Below the pieces are notes generated by a model. The model was not told the DNA's origin and searched no databases. It saw only the letters and a list, made by a program, of their open reading frames with translations. Positions 1 through 7,276 of a DNA stretch of 13,025 nucleotides are shown here, piece by piece. Where the stretch lies: contig JAGLYR010000115.1 in the NCBI GenBank assembly GCA_023132135.1, forward strand, positions 1-13,025, in the 5' to 3' direction. How positions within the stretch are numbered: position 1 is the stretch's first letter; each line of letters starts with the position of its first letter. The position numbers were made by a program, and so were the translations under genes. Source of the DNA: Candidatus Eiseniibacteriota bacterium (GTDB lineage: Bacteria > Arandabacterota > Arandabacteria > JAGLYR01).

Positions 1-4
1 GGGC

Positions 5-27
5 GAGTGACAAGTGTCGAGTGTCGA
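5..27. repeat. Short array with 7-bp period
   Basis: Three consecutive 7-mers, gagtgac, aagtgtc and gagtgtc (5-25), continue into gag. Within this, gtgtcga is repeated exactly at 14-20 and 21-27. The array lies just upstream of the first gene, and another 7-bp-period array closes the window at 12933. Heptanucleotide repeats (STRR) are known from filamentous cyanobacteria; no relation is claimed here. The array may continue beyond the window's left edge. Confidence 0.5.
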
Positions 28-39
28 GGAAATGGGGCA

Positions 40-58
40 GAATTCCGCAGGCTAGGGG
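40..58. repeat. Degenerate copy of the end of the 65-bp palindrome
   Basis: Positions 40-54 match the last 15 bases of the palindromic element (7154-7168) at 12 of 15 positions. Both are followed by gggg, giving an identical 11-mer, caggctagggg, at 48-58 and 7162-7172. It could be a decayed element end in front of the first gene. The match is short, so chance is possible. Confidence 0.3.
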
Positions 59-64
59 GACAGA

Positions 65-1042
65 ATGATCCCAGTGATCGCTCTGTGTGTACTGTTGTCG
101 GCCATTGCGGCCCCGTCCGGTGAGAAGGCTCAAGCGGGAAAGACCGTGGATCTCCTTCCCGGTCCCGAGGCCATCTCCGGCTGGGAAGCGGGAGATCGGA
201 AGACCTGCTCCACGGCCAGGGCTCTCTACGACTACATGAACGGTGGAGCCGAGATATACATCGACTACGGATTCCGGGATCTGGCCGTGGGCGACTGGAC
301 CTCGCCCGTGGGTGATCCCCTCCGGGTCGAGATCTACCGGATGGGACAACCGAAGAGCGCCTACGGGATGTTTACCCAGGACACGTGGGGCGAGGAGGTG
401 GACGTTGGTCAGGGAGCGAGGCTCCAGGGGGGCACGCTCCGGTTCTGGAAGGGCGAGTATCTCGTCCGGGTGTTCATGTGGCGGGGGTACCAGGACCATC
501 TCGATGTGATCCTGGGAGCCGGGAAGTCCGTTTCCGGGAGAATCAAGACCACCGGCGAGATTCCGGAGATCGTGGCGTACCTGCCCGAAGAGGGCTTGGC
601 GGAGGGTGGACTTCATTTCTTCCATACGGCCCTCACCCTGGGTGCCTTCTACTACTTTTCCGACGGGAATCCCCTCAAACTGTCGAAGGACACGGATGGA
701 GTCATCGGCGAGTATCTCCTGGAGGACGGCAGTCCGGCTTTCCTCGTCCTGATCTCGTACCCGGACGTCGCATCCGCGGAGAAGGCATACGACGCATTTC
801 TCGATGCGGAGTCGTCCGTGGCGAAGACGACCCTTGTGGAGAGACGGCGCGCCGGGCTGGCGTACGATGACGGGCTTCTGCGGACGATGGCTCGCCGCGG
901 ATCCTTCCTTGGGTTGGGGCTGGATTTCCCCTCCGATGACCTTTTCCCCGAGTTGTTCGATCAGATGCTGGACGGGTTGGGATCGAAGGATAGGGAATCT
1001 GCGAAGAACAAGCCGAACAAGCCGACGGAGCATGGAGAATAG
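65..1042 (+). CDS. DUF6599-family exported protein
   Basis: A 325-residue protein of unknown function. The N-terminus (residues 1-16) is hydrophobic with small residues after it, consistent with a signal peptide cleaved near AQA (about residue 24), although no basic n-region is visible. Residues 54-70 read LYDYMNGGAEIYIDYGF, the hallmark of DUF6599 proteins. This is followed by the family's strand-rich region with RVEIYRMGQPKSAYGMF (residues 87-103) and a WKGEYLVRVF stretch. The start is the only candidate after the in-frame stop at 53-55; the purine-rich AGGGGGA lies close to it, so the RBS is imperfect. It ends 24 bases before the TolB-like lipoprotein gene, so the two are probably co-transcribed. 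The role is unknown; export to the periplasm is inferred. The C-terminus is Lys/Asn-rich and looks disordered. Confidence 0.85.
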   Translation: MIPVIALCVLLSAIAAPSGEKAQAGKTVDLLPGPEAISGWEAGDRKTCSTARALYDYMNGGAEIYIDYGFRDLAVGDWTSPVGDPLRVEIYRMGQPKSAYGMFTQDTWGEEVDVGQGARLQGGTLRFWKGEYLVRVFMWRGYQDHLDVILGAGKSVSGRIKTTGEIPEIVAYLPEEGLAEGGLHFFHTALTLGAFYYFSDGNPLKLSKDTDGVIGEYLLEDGSPAFLVLISYPDVASAEKAYDAFLDAESSVAKTTLVERRRAGLAYDDGLLRTMARRGSFLGLGLDFPSDDLFPELFDQMLDGLGSKDRESAKNKPNKPTEHGE

Positions 1043-1055
1043 CCCAGCGCGGAAT

Positions 1056-1060
1056 GGAGG
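1056..1060 (+). promoter_or_regulatory. RBS supporting a TTG start
   Basis: GGAGG lies six bases before the TTG at 1067. The only nearby ATG (1094) has no comparable Shine-Dalgarno sequence and would remove the basic n-region of the lipoprotein signal peptide. The RBS therefore decides the TTG start. Confidence 0.6.
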
Positions 1061-1066
1061 ATCAGA

Positions 1067-1999
1067 TTGTCCGGGCATAGATGGGAAATCGTTATGCTGC
1101 TGGGTGTCCTGCTCGTGACGGGATGCGGTTCCAGTGATGAGGGGAAAACGGAGTTCGTCTTCAATCCCAATGCCTTGACGTTCTCGCGGATCACGACCAA
1201 CCCGGCGAGCGACACAGTTCCCGCGTGGAACCCTGCGGGAACCCGCCTGGCCTTCGTTGCTACGCGTACGACTCACCCGGAGCTCTACATCACGCCTGTG
1301 GCGGAACTGAATCCAGTAAGGATCAGCAGCCAGGAGGGCACATTCGTCTCGAAGCCCTCCTGGTCCCCCAACGGCGAGAACATCGCCGTGGCGGCCGACT
1401 CACCGGGCAAAGCGGAGCCGGCCGCGCCGGAGACTCACCTCTGGGTTGCCTCGTATCTCACCACCCTGCCCCAGCTGCGGCAGCTGACCGAAAGCGAAGT
1501 GGCGGACAGCGGTCCCGCGTGGTCGCCGGACAATTCCAGGATTGTGTTCTCCAGGGACAGTTCCCTGTGGCGCGTAGCTCCTCCGGGCGGCGACGGGGAC
1601 ATCCTGGAGACGGGCGACCTGACTGGACCCATCGTCGACCCGGCGTGGTCTCCCGATGGCCTGCGCCTCGCCTACGCCGTCTTCAACGGGGATAATCACG
1701 ACATCTACGTTCAGGCCGATGGAGGAAGCCCTGCCGTCCTGGTTGCCTCCGGCGCGGACGAACGTTACCCGACGTGGTCACCGAGCGGCGGGCACCTCGC
1801 CTACCAGTCCGATGCCCGCGGGAATTGGGATCTCTGGCTGGTGAGCTCCGGAGGCGGAACCCCGATAAACCTGACGCCGGACAGTGCTCATGATGACAAA
1901 CATCCCAGCTGGAGCCCGTTGGGCGGGACCATCGCTTTCAGCTCCAATCGCGGGGGGAACAGCGATATCTGGATCATGGAGAGAGTCCCGTTTGAGTAG
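1067..1999 (+). CDS. TolB-like PD40 beta-propeller lipoprotein
   Basis: A 310-residue protein. The N-terminus has basic and polar residues (HRWE), then a hydrophobic run ending in the lipobox LVTGC, so Cys20 is the likely lipidated residue after signal peptidase II cleavage. Six PD40 (TolB/WD40-like) motifs follow at about residues 52, 97, 150, 192, 235 and 280, each a variant of P-x-W-S/N-P-x-G/N-x-x-I/L-A/V-F/Y, for example PAWSPDGLRLAY and PSWSPLGGTIAFSS. Several are followed by a D-I/L-W/Y strand (HDIYV, WDLWLV, SDIWIM). Six motifs would close a six-bladed propeller like the TolB C-terminal domain, but the TolB N-terminal domain is absent and no Tol-Pal genes are nearby. It probably binds a protein or glycan at the envelope; the ligand is unknown. 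The TTG start is chosen on the GGAGG spacing. Confidence 0.88.
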   Translation: MSGHRWEIVMLLGVLLVTGCGSSDEGKTEFVFNPNALTFSRITTNPASDTVPAWNPAGTRLAFVATRTTHPELYITPVAELNPVRISSQEGTFVSKPSWSPNGENIAVAADSPGKAEPAAPETHLWVASYLTTLPQLRQLTESEVADSGPAWSPDNSRIVFSRDSSLWRVAPPGGDGDILETGDLTGPIVDPAWSPDGLRLAYAVFNGDNHDIYVQADGGSPAVLVASGADERYPTWSPSGGHLAYQSDARGNWDLWLVSSGGGTPINLTPDSAHDDKHPSWSPLGGTIAFSSNRGGNSDIWIMERVPFE

Positions 2000-2031
2000 A
2001 TGATACGCCAAGAATGGCTGGATTTGCGGCC

Positions 2032-2057
2032 CAGGATGTGATATCCTTCACATCCTG
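2032..2057 (+). terminator. Stem-loop after the lipoprotein gene, weak terminator candidate
   Basis: CAGGATGTG (2032-2040) and CACATCCTG (2049-2057) form a perfect 9-bp stem with an 8-base loop. Four T residues follow at 2062-2065, after a short spacer. The stem is only moderately GC-rich and the T-tract is short and displaced, so it could equally be an operator-like palindrome in front of the peptidase gene (start 2122). No other signal in the 122-bp gap is clear. Confidence 0.35.
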
Positions 2058-2121
2058 TACGTTTTGCAGATACTGAGTCGATCTGGATAGTCCTTTCCCA
2101 ATTACTCCATGGAGGTGACGG

Positions 2122-5100
2122 ATGCTGTTGGATACCGGTCGGTATCGTGGTGTTGTGGCGCTTGCGTTCTTCGGCCTCGTTCTCGCGTCTCCGGTGCTTG
2201 GCGGGGAAGTAACCCTGACTCTCGAATTCCCGGAACCCACAGTCATCCATGCCGGCGACTATGTGCGGATAGAGTTCCCGGAAACCTGGAACTACGGCGA
2301 TCCCGGGGAACCTGTCGTCCCCTGGCGGGGGGTGCAGGTCCTGCTGCCTCCGGGCGAAGAAGTCTCCGGCGTGGAACTTGTGCCGGGTGAGGTGAGAACT
2401 CTCCAGGGTCATTTCGCACTGGAACCGGGCCAGCCCCAGTATCCCCTGAGTTTCGACGGGCCGGTTACACCTGTCTCGCCGGATGCGGCGATCTACGCGT
2501 CCGGCTCGCCGTACCCGGAGGATCTCGTCGGATCCGTCTCAACCCAGTTCCTCTGCGGTCATGGCGTTGGCGCAGCGTCCGTGTGCCCGATCCAGTATGT
2601 TCCGTCGACGGGAGAAGTTTCGTACTACACCGAGATCCGGATTCGGATCACAACGGAGCCAACCGAGCGGGCCCGGATTTCCCGCGAACGGCTTCTGCGT
2701 ACCACTCCCCAGACCGCAGCACGACTGGCCCGGATGGTGGAGAATCCGCTGGCGGTCTCGGGGTATCGAGGGGAAATGGCCACGCGCCAGCCTTTCGCAA
2801 GAGACATCGTCAATCCTGCGGACGACTTTGACTACGTGATCATCACCAACAGTACCTTTGAGCCGTACTTCCAGGATCTCGCCGATTTCAAGAGCGCCCG
2901 CGGGGTCCGGGCCACCATCGTCCTCATGTCCGATATTCTGGCCGAGTACTCCGGAGATGATACTCAGGACAAGATCAGGAATTTCATCACGGATGCCTAT
3001 AGTGGATGGGGCACGGAGTATGTCCTTCTCGGCGGGGACGACGAGATCATTCCTCATCGGGGCCTGTACGCAGTTGGCTACGGGACACCCGACCAGGACA
3101 TCGCTGCGGACCTCTACTACGGCGCTCTGGACGGGACCTGGAACGATGACGGGGACGCGTACTGGGGAGAACCCGGCGAGGACGACCTGATTCCCGAAGT
3201 TCGTGTTGGACGGGCGGCCATAGACAATGCTACCGAGGTGCAGAATTTCATCAACAAGACCCTCATGTACCAGGAAAACCCGGTACTGGCCGACTGCAAC
3301 CAGGCCATCATGATGGCCGAGTTGCTCTGGGACGAGCCCACCTGGGGAGGGGACTACAAGGACGAAATCAAGGACGGGGCTTCCACCCACGGGTACACCA
3401 CTGTCGGTTTCCAGGGGAGCGACTTCCTGGTGAGCACTCTCTACGACCGGGACCACGGTTCATGGTCTAAGTACGCCGCCATCGATTCGCTCAATTCCGG
3501 GATCAACCTCTGTAACCATCTCGGCCACTGCAACGTGACCTATGCTCTGAAGATGATCAACAGTGACGTGGACAGCCGGTTCACCAACGACGGTGTCAAC
3601 CACGGCTTTTTCATCATCTACACCCAGGGTTGCTACTGCAATTCCTTCGACAACCGCGATCCCTACGGCAACTACGGCGAGGACGCGATCGCCGAGCACT
3701 TCACTACCGTCGAGGAGGCGGCCGTGGCCTTCGTCGGAAACACGCGGTACGGATGGGGGCAGCACGAGAGTACCAATGGCTCCTCCCAGTATTTCGACAG
3801 GCAGTTCTTCGACGCGATCTTTGACGAGGACATCACCCGCATCGGCGATTGCAATGACGATTCCAAGGTGGACAACATTCCCTTCATCTCCTACGGCGCA
3901 AACCGCTGGTGCTACTACCAGCTGTGCGTCCTCGGGGACCCTGAGCTGGACATGTGGACCGGAGTCCCGTCGGTCCTGGCCGTGGATCATCCCGGGGTGA
4001 TTGCCACCGGCTCGGCGTACTTCACGGTAGCAGTGAGTTCGGCGAAAACCCCGGTGGAAGGCGCTCGGGTCTGCCTGATGAAGGGTTCCGAGGTCTACGA
4101 GGTGGACTTCACCGACGGGAGCGGGCAGGTGACTTTTGAGCCCGAACTGCAGACAGGCGGGTGGATGACTGTAACAGTCACCAAGCACGATTTCCTGCCG
4201 TACCAGAGTGACGTCGAGGTTGTGGAGGGGACCCCCCCCGCGCCACCCACGGGCCTTGCCGCGACTGCGGGGAATGGAGAGGTGTCCCTGTCCTGGGACG
4301 CGAACCCCGAACCCGATGTCGACTACTACATTGTCTACCGGTCCACGCTTCCGGCGCCCACCGATTCTCTGGCAGCGGTTCCCGCGCCGCAGACGGGCTA
4401 TGTGGACGCGAGCGCGATCAACGACACAACCTACTACTACCGCCTCAAGGCTGTGGATACCGAGGGCGACAGAAGCGGATACTCGGTTCAGGTGAACGCC
4501 ACTCCGAGCCAGCCCCCGGTGATCTTCATCACCCACACACCGCTGACGGATACGAACGACGCGTCTCACCCCTACCCTGCAGTCGCAATGATCACGACCA
4601 GCGAGGCGCCGGTGGATCCCGACTCGCTCTTCGTTGTCTGGGAGACCCAGACCCGCGGGTGGGAATCGGCCCCGATGACGGCCACCGGAACACCCAACGA
4701 GTATCTGGGACATATCCCGGCGCAGATCTGCGGGACCCTGGTCAACTACTACATTCTTGCCATGGATACGAACCACAACCGGGAAACCGACCCGGATTTG
4801 GCGCCCGCCTTCTACCACTCCTTCTCGGTCAACTTCAAGGTGGTCTTCGAGGATGATCTCGAGGCGGACCTGGGATGGACGGTGGGGGCGCCGGACGACG
4901 ACGCCACCACGGGCATCTGGGAGCGATGTGATCCGGAAGTCACCGATGCCCAACCGGGCGACGACCACACCCCGGGCGCCGGGACGCACGCCTACATCAC
5001 GCAGTGCGAAGCCGGGAGCGGGCAAGGATCCTACGACGTGGATGGCGGCAAGACCACCCTCTTCTCGCCCGTGTTCGATCTTACCGGCTACCTGAGTGTG

Positions 5101-6006
5101 GCGGTGAAGTACTACCGCTGGTACTCGAACGACACCGGCTACGCCCCGGGCGAGGACGACTGGACGGTGGAGGTAACGGGCGACGGTAATACCTGGGTGA
5201 CTCTCGAGAGCACCAACCTGAGCAACCGCAGCTGGTTGTTGAAGCAGTTTGACATCGGGGCCTACATCACGATTACGGATCAAGTCCAGTTCCGCTTCAT
5301 AGCCGGCGATTTCGGTACAGGTTCCCTGGTCGAGGCCGGGGTGGATGATTTCCAGATCCTGGGGTGTCCGGAATCCGGAGACACGGAACCGCCTACTGTG
5401 ACGGTGCTGGATCCCAACGGCGGTGAGGTGGTCGTGGGCGGCGGGAGCACGCCGTACGAGATTCGCTGGACGTCCCACGACAATGTGGGTGTGACCACCA
5501 CGGAAGTCCTTCTCTCCACCGACAGCGGGAAAACTTACCCTACGCTGATTGCTTCCGGGGTAGATATCATTTCGCCCTATGCATGGGAAGTGCCGGATAT
5601 GAATGAGGAGTATTGCCGGATCCTGGTGGTCTGCCGCGACAAAGCCGGGAATGAGGGCAGTGACGAGTCGGACGGCGGCTTCGAGATCCGGAGCACAACC
5701 GCAGTGAGCGCTCTTTGTTCACTACCGGCGGATCTGGTCCTGCGCCAGAACCAGCCGAATCCGTTCAATCCGGTGACGGAAATCGAGTTCGGGCTCCCCA
5801 CTGCCGGACAGATTACGCTTGAGATTTTCAGCGTCGAAGGTCGCCTGGTGACCACCCTGGCCGCCGGCGTGTACGATGCCGGCTATCACAAGGTGGTCTG
5901 GCGAGGGACCGATTCGGAGGGTGTTGAGGTTTCCAGCGGTGTCTACTTCAGCAGACTGGTCACAGGGGGGAAGACGCTCACGCGGAAGATGATAGCGTTG
6001 AAATAG
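2122..6006 (+). CDS. Secreted C25 (gingipain-type) cysteine peptidase with FN3, jelly-roll and FlgD/T9SS-like C-terminal domains
   Basis: A 1294-residue exported multidomain protease. The signal peptide spans residues 1 to about 27 (basic DTGRYRG, then VVALAFFGLVLASP). Residues 30-225 resemble the propeptide region of C25 peptidases. The peptidase C25 domain runs from about 236 (DFDYVIITN) to 612 (LGDPELDMW). By comparison with gingipain, the catalytic His is H469 in NHLGH and the nucleophile is C504 in TQGCYCNSFD; an acidic LLGGDDEIIPHRG stretch lies at 302-314. Next come an Ig-like domain (about 615-700), a fibronectin type III domain (about 706-795, from PPTGLAATAGNGEVSLSWD), another beta domain (800-900), a MAM/choice-of-anchor-like jelly roll (908-1083) and an Ig-like domain (1090-1190). 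The FlgD-Ig/type IX-like sorting domain starts near 1207 (LRQNQPNPFNPVTEIEFGLP) and ends TLTRKMIALK. GGAGG sits six bases before the ATG. It is probably cell-surface or secreted. The target substrates are unknown. Confidence 0.93.
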   Translation: MLLDTGRYRGVVALAFFGLVLASPVLGGEVTLTLEFPEPTVIHAGDYVRIEFPETWNYGDPGEPVVPWRGVQVLLPPGEEVSGVELVPGEVRTLQGHFALEPGQPQYPLSFDGPVTPVSPDAAIYASGSPYPEDLVGSVSTQFLCGHGVGAASVCPIQYVPSTGEVSYYTEIRIRITTEPTERARISRERLLRTTPQTAARLARMVENPLAVSGYRGEMATRQPFARDIVNPADDFDYVIITNSTFEPYFQDLADFKSARGVRATIVLMSDILAEYSGDDTQDKIRNFITDAYSGWGTEYVLLGGDDEIIPHRGLYAVGYGTPDQDIAADLYYGALDGTWNDDGDAYWGEPGEDDLIPEVRVGRAAIDNATEVQNFINKTLMYQENPVLADCNQAIMMAELLWDEPTWGGDYKDEIKDGASTHGYTTVGFQGSDFLVSTLYDRDHGSWSKYAAIDSLNSGINLCNHLGHCNVTYALKMINSDVDSRFTNDGVNHGFFIIYTQGCYCNSFDNRDPYGNYGEDAIAEHFTTVEEAAVAFVGNTRYGWGQHESTNGSSQYFDRQFFDAIFDEDITRIGDCNDDSKVDNIPFISYGANRWCYYQLCVLGDPELDMWTGVPSVLAVDHPGVIATGSAYFTVAVSSAKTPVEGARVCLMKGSEVYEVDFTDGSGQVTFEPELQTGGWMTVTVTKHDFLPYQSDVEVVEGTPPAPPTGLAATAGNGEVSLSWDANPEPDVDYYIVYRSTLPAPTDSLAAVPAPQTGYVDASAINDTTYYYRLKAVDTEGDRSGYSVQVNATPSQPPVIFITHTPLTDTNDASHPYPAVAMITTSEAPVDPDSLFVVWETQTRGWESAPMTATGTPNEYLGHIPAQICGTLVNYYILAMDTNHNRETDPDLAPAFYHSFSVNFKVVFEDDLEADLGWTVGAPDDDATTGIWERCDPEVTDAQPGDDHTPGAGTHAYITQCEAGSGQGSYDVDGGKTTLFSPVFDLTGYLSVAVKYYRWYSNDTGYAPGEDDWTVEVTGDGNTWVTLESTNLSNRSWLLKQFDIGAYITITDQVQFRFIAGDFGTGSLVEAGVDDFQILGCPESGDTEPPTVTVLDPNGGEVVVGGGSTPYEIRWTSHDNVGVTTTEVLLSTDSGKTYPTLIASGVDIISPYAWEVPDMNEEYCRILVVCRDKAGNEGSDESDGGFEIRSTTAVSALCSLPADLVLRQNQPNPFNPVTEIEFGLPTAGQITLEIFSVEGRLVTTLAAGVYDAGYHKVVWRGTDSEGVEVSSGVYFSRLVTGGKTLTRKMIALK

Positions 6007-6024
6007 AAGCACATTTCTTTTGCG

Positions 6025-6053
6025 TTGACATCCAGTGAGGTCCGTCCTAGCTT
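6025..6053 (+). promoter_or_regulatory. Candidate sigma70-type promoter for the DUF4412-like gene
   Basis: A perfect TTGACA (6025-6030) is followed after 17 bases by TAGCTT (6048-6053), a poor match to TATAAT but correctly spaced. It lies in the 104-bp gap and would give a 5' leader of roughly 50 bases before the ATG at 6111. The -35 box is the main evidence. Confidence 0.4.
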
Positions 6054-6110
6054 TCCTGTCGTAAGCATGTGGACTGGGCGCCAGGACGTTAACGGGGAAG
6101 GAGACCTCAA

Positions 6111-6893
6111 ATGAAGACGGTTGCGCTCTTCTGTGCGATGGTTATCCTGCTCATGGCTTCACCGGTCCTTGCGGGCTGGGTTGTCGAAGAAGTGAGCGGG
6201 GATGCCGAGGATCAGGAAGTTACAACCCTCTACATCCAGGACAACAAGATCAAGGCCGTCGGGTCCCAGATCATGATCTTCGACCTTGAGAAGGGAACGT
6301 TCTGTGTTGTGATTCCGCAGCAGAAGGTCTACTACATCGGCCAGGTCGGCGAAATGCAGAAACAGGCGGAAGCGGTGGGGAAGCGGATGGAAGAGGAGTA
6401 CCTGAAGCAATTGCCGCCGGAGCAGAGGGAAGCGTATGAGCAATACCGGAAAAGCATGAAGAAAGAAGAACCGCCCGCGGCGCGGAAGTTGAAGGTGCAG
6501 GTGAAGAAGACTTCGGAGAAGCCCAAGATAGTCGGCTACTCGACACAGAAGTACGAGGTGCGGGTTGACGGTGAGCTGGTCGAGGAACTGTGGATAGCGC
6601 CGGACGTCAACGTGGGGGCGGAAATTGACTTGGGCAAGTATCGCGAATTCAGCACGTCCATGAGCAGTGGATCTGCGGAGGCGTCCTACAGTCTTGCCGA
6701 GGAGTACATGGCCCTCATGGAACGGGGGTACCCGCTCAAGAAAATCGAATACGAGGAGGGGGAGCAGACGGTCACCGAAGCTACGAAGGCTGAGAAGAAG
6801 AAGATTCCCGATTCCGAGTTCAGACCGCCGAAGAGCTTCCGGAAGGCTGACATGGAGGAAATGATGCGGGCCCAGCAGGGGTCTTCCGAATAG
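6111..6893 (+). CDS. Exported DUF4412-like protein
   Basis: A 260-residue protein with a clear signal peptide (MKTVALFCAMVILLMASPVLAG), probably cleaved after the LAG or VLA at about 21-22. The mature start, with repeated short beta strands (VTTLYIQDNKIKAVGSQIMI, then FDLEKGTFCVVIPQQKVYYI), looks like DUF4412/LolA-like proteins. A charged helical insert follows (about 82-125, rich in Glu, Gln and Lys), then KIVGYSTQKYEVRVDGELVEELWIA, a typical second half of that fold. The C-terminal 40 residues are Lys/Glu-rich. AAGGAG lies seven bases before the ATG. It is likely periplasmic; no enzymatic motif is visible. The family call rests on pattern recognition, and the protein could be a lineage-specific relative. 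Confidence 0.75.
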   Translation: MKTVALFCAMVILLMASPVLAGWVVEEVSGDAEDQEVTTLYIQDNKIKAVGSQIMIFDLEKGTFCVVIPQQKVYYIGQVGEMQKQAEAVGKRMEEEYLKQLPPEQREAYEQYRKSMKKEEPPAARKLKVQVKKTSEKPKIVGYSTQKYEVRVDGELVEELWIAPDVNVGAEIDLGKYREFSTSMSSGSAEASYSLAEEYMALMERGYPLKKIEYEEGEQTVTEATKAEKKKIPDSEFRPPKSFRKADMEEMMRAQQGSSE

Positions 6894-6946
6894 GCTGCAT
6901 TTCTCACCAGGTTTCTACTACGGTACCGGTCCACAAAAAGCTTGGA

Positions 6947-6973
6947 CCACGAAGTCCACGAAGAACACGAAGG
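6947..6973. repeat. 9-bp tandem repeat (three units)
   Basis: The units ccacgaagt, ccacgaaga and acacgaagg are adjacent, sharing the core cacgaag. From memory, cacgaag-based tandem arrays recur in intergenic DNA of many uncultured bacteria, where they often give spurious ORFs. I could not search for this. Confidence 0.6.
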
Positions 6974-6982
6974 GGAGAACGG

Positions 6983-7018
6983 TTCTGGAGGAACGCCGAA
7001 CCATGCGTTCCTCCAGAA
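6983..7018. repeat. Perfect 14-bp inverted repeat
   Basis: Arms at 6983-6996 (TTCTGGAGGAACGC) and 7005-7018 are exact reverse complements with an 8-base loop. No T-tract follows on either strand, so a simple intrinsic terminator is unlikely. It may be an RNA hairpin at the 3' end of the upstream transcript, a protein-binding palindrome, or an insertion remnant. Confidence 0.7.
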
Positions 7019-7103
7019 AACCCCGAAGCTGCCGTTTGCCGCAATGGTTTCCGCCCCTCCAATGCCCTTTTCCTTAGAGTCCTGGACCCCAACGCTGCCG
7101 TTA

Positions 7104-7168
7104 TAGCCTGGGTTATTCAGGAATCCCGTAGCGAGAGGGACGCAGGGATTCATGAATAACCCAGGCTA
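7104..7168. repeat. 65-bp near-perfect palindromic element
   Basis: Two 24-base arms (7104-7127 and 7145-7168) are reverse complements with one mismatch, separated by a 17-base centre (7128-7144). The outer ends read TAGCCTGGG and CCCAGGCTA. No transposase is present, so this resembles a non-autonomous MITE- or REP-like element. A 19-of-21 match to one end occurs at 12873 and a weaker one at 40. It lies immediately upstream of the promoter for the CoA-ligase operon. Confidence 0.8.
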
Positions 7169-7172
7169 GGGG

Positions 7173-7201
7173 TTGACAAGCGGTGAGTGACAGGCTACCA
7201 T
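7173..7201 (+). promoter_or_regulatory. Strong candidate promoter of the CoA-ligase/lyase operon
   Basis: A consensus TTGACA (7173-7178) is followed after exactly 17 bases by TACCAT (7196-7201), four of six matches to TATAAT. Transcription would start near 7208, about 70 bases before the first ATG at 7277. That excludes the in-frame GTG at 7187 as a start. The -35 box begins five bases beyond the palindromic element. Confidence 0.6.
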
Positions 7202-7213
7202 ACTTGGTCGCTG

Positions 7214-7259
7214 TGTCCCGCGCTTCGGAAGGAGTGCCCGGGACATGTTTTGGGTCTGA
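7214..7259 (+). promoter_or_regulatory. Leader stem-loop with possible four-codon ORF
   Basis: TGTCCCG (7214-7220) pairs with CGGGACA (7239-7245). The sequence TTTT follows at 7248-7251, giving a weak attenuator-like shape. AAGGAG at 7229-7234, in the loop, lies ten bases before an ATG (7245) that begins M-F-W-V-stop (7245-7259). The arrangement could be a translated leader controlling the operon, or chance. The ORF is too short to support on sequence alone. Confidence 0.25.
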
Positions 7260-7276
7260 ACAGGACAGGAAGGTTC

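Larger units (their letters stand above)
6894..7276. other. Structured 383-bp intergenic region with no convincing gene
   Basis: No frame on either strand shows a coding sequence with a plausible start and family motif. In order it holds: a small stem-loop (GGTCCA 6928-6933 with TGGACC 6943-6948); a 9-bp tandem repeat; a perfect 14-bp stem-loop; a 16-base direct repeat with two mismatches (7021-7036 and 7087-7102); the 65-bp palindrome; a promoter; and the leader of the CoA-ligase operon. The density of repeats suggests decayed mobile or REP/MITE-like insertions between two unrelated gene blocks. Confidence 0.6.

Noticed and set aside
3460-5478. 672-codon open frame on the minus strand inside the C25 peptidase gene
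   Set aside because: It is antisense to a well-supported domain-rich gene, its product is Arg/Val/Gly-rich with no family motif, and long antisense frames are expected at this GC content.
6000-6021. GAAAT/ATTTC stem plus TTTT after the peptidase gene as a terminator
   Set aside because: The stem is five AT-rich pairs overlapping the stop codon and is too weak to call.
6928-6948. GGTCCA/TGGACC hairpin
   Set aside because: The six-pair stem has no T-tract and is not distinguishable from chance on its own; it is kept only as part of the intergenic description.
6686-7153. 155-codon minus-strand frame spanning the intergenic repeats
   Set aside because: Half of it is antisense to the DUF4412-like gene and the rest translates the palindrome and tandem repeats; no motif is visible.
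7187-7276. Upstream GTG start adding 30 residues to the ligase beta subunit
   Set aside because: The extension overlaps the candidate promoter -10 box, lacks family similarity, and the conserved N-terminus begins at 7277.
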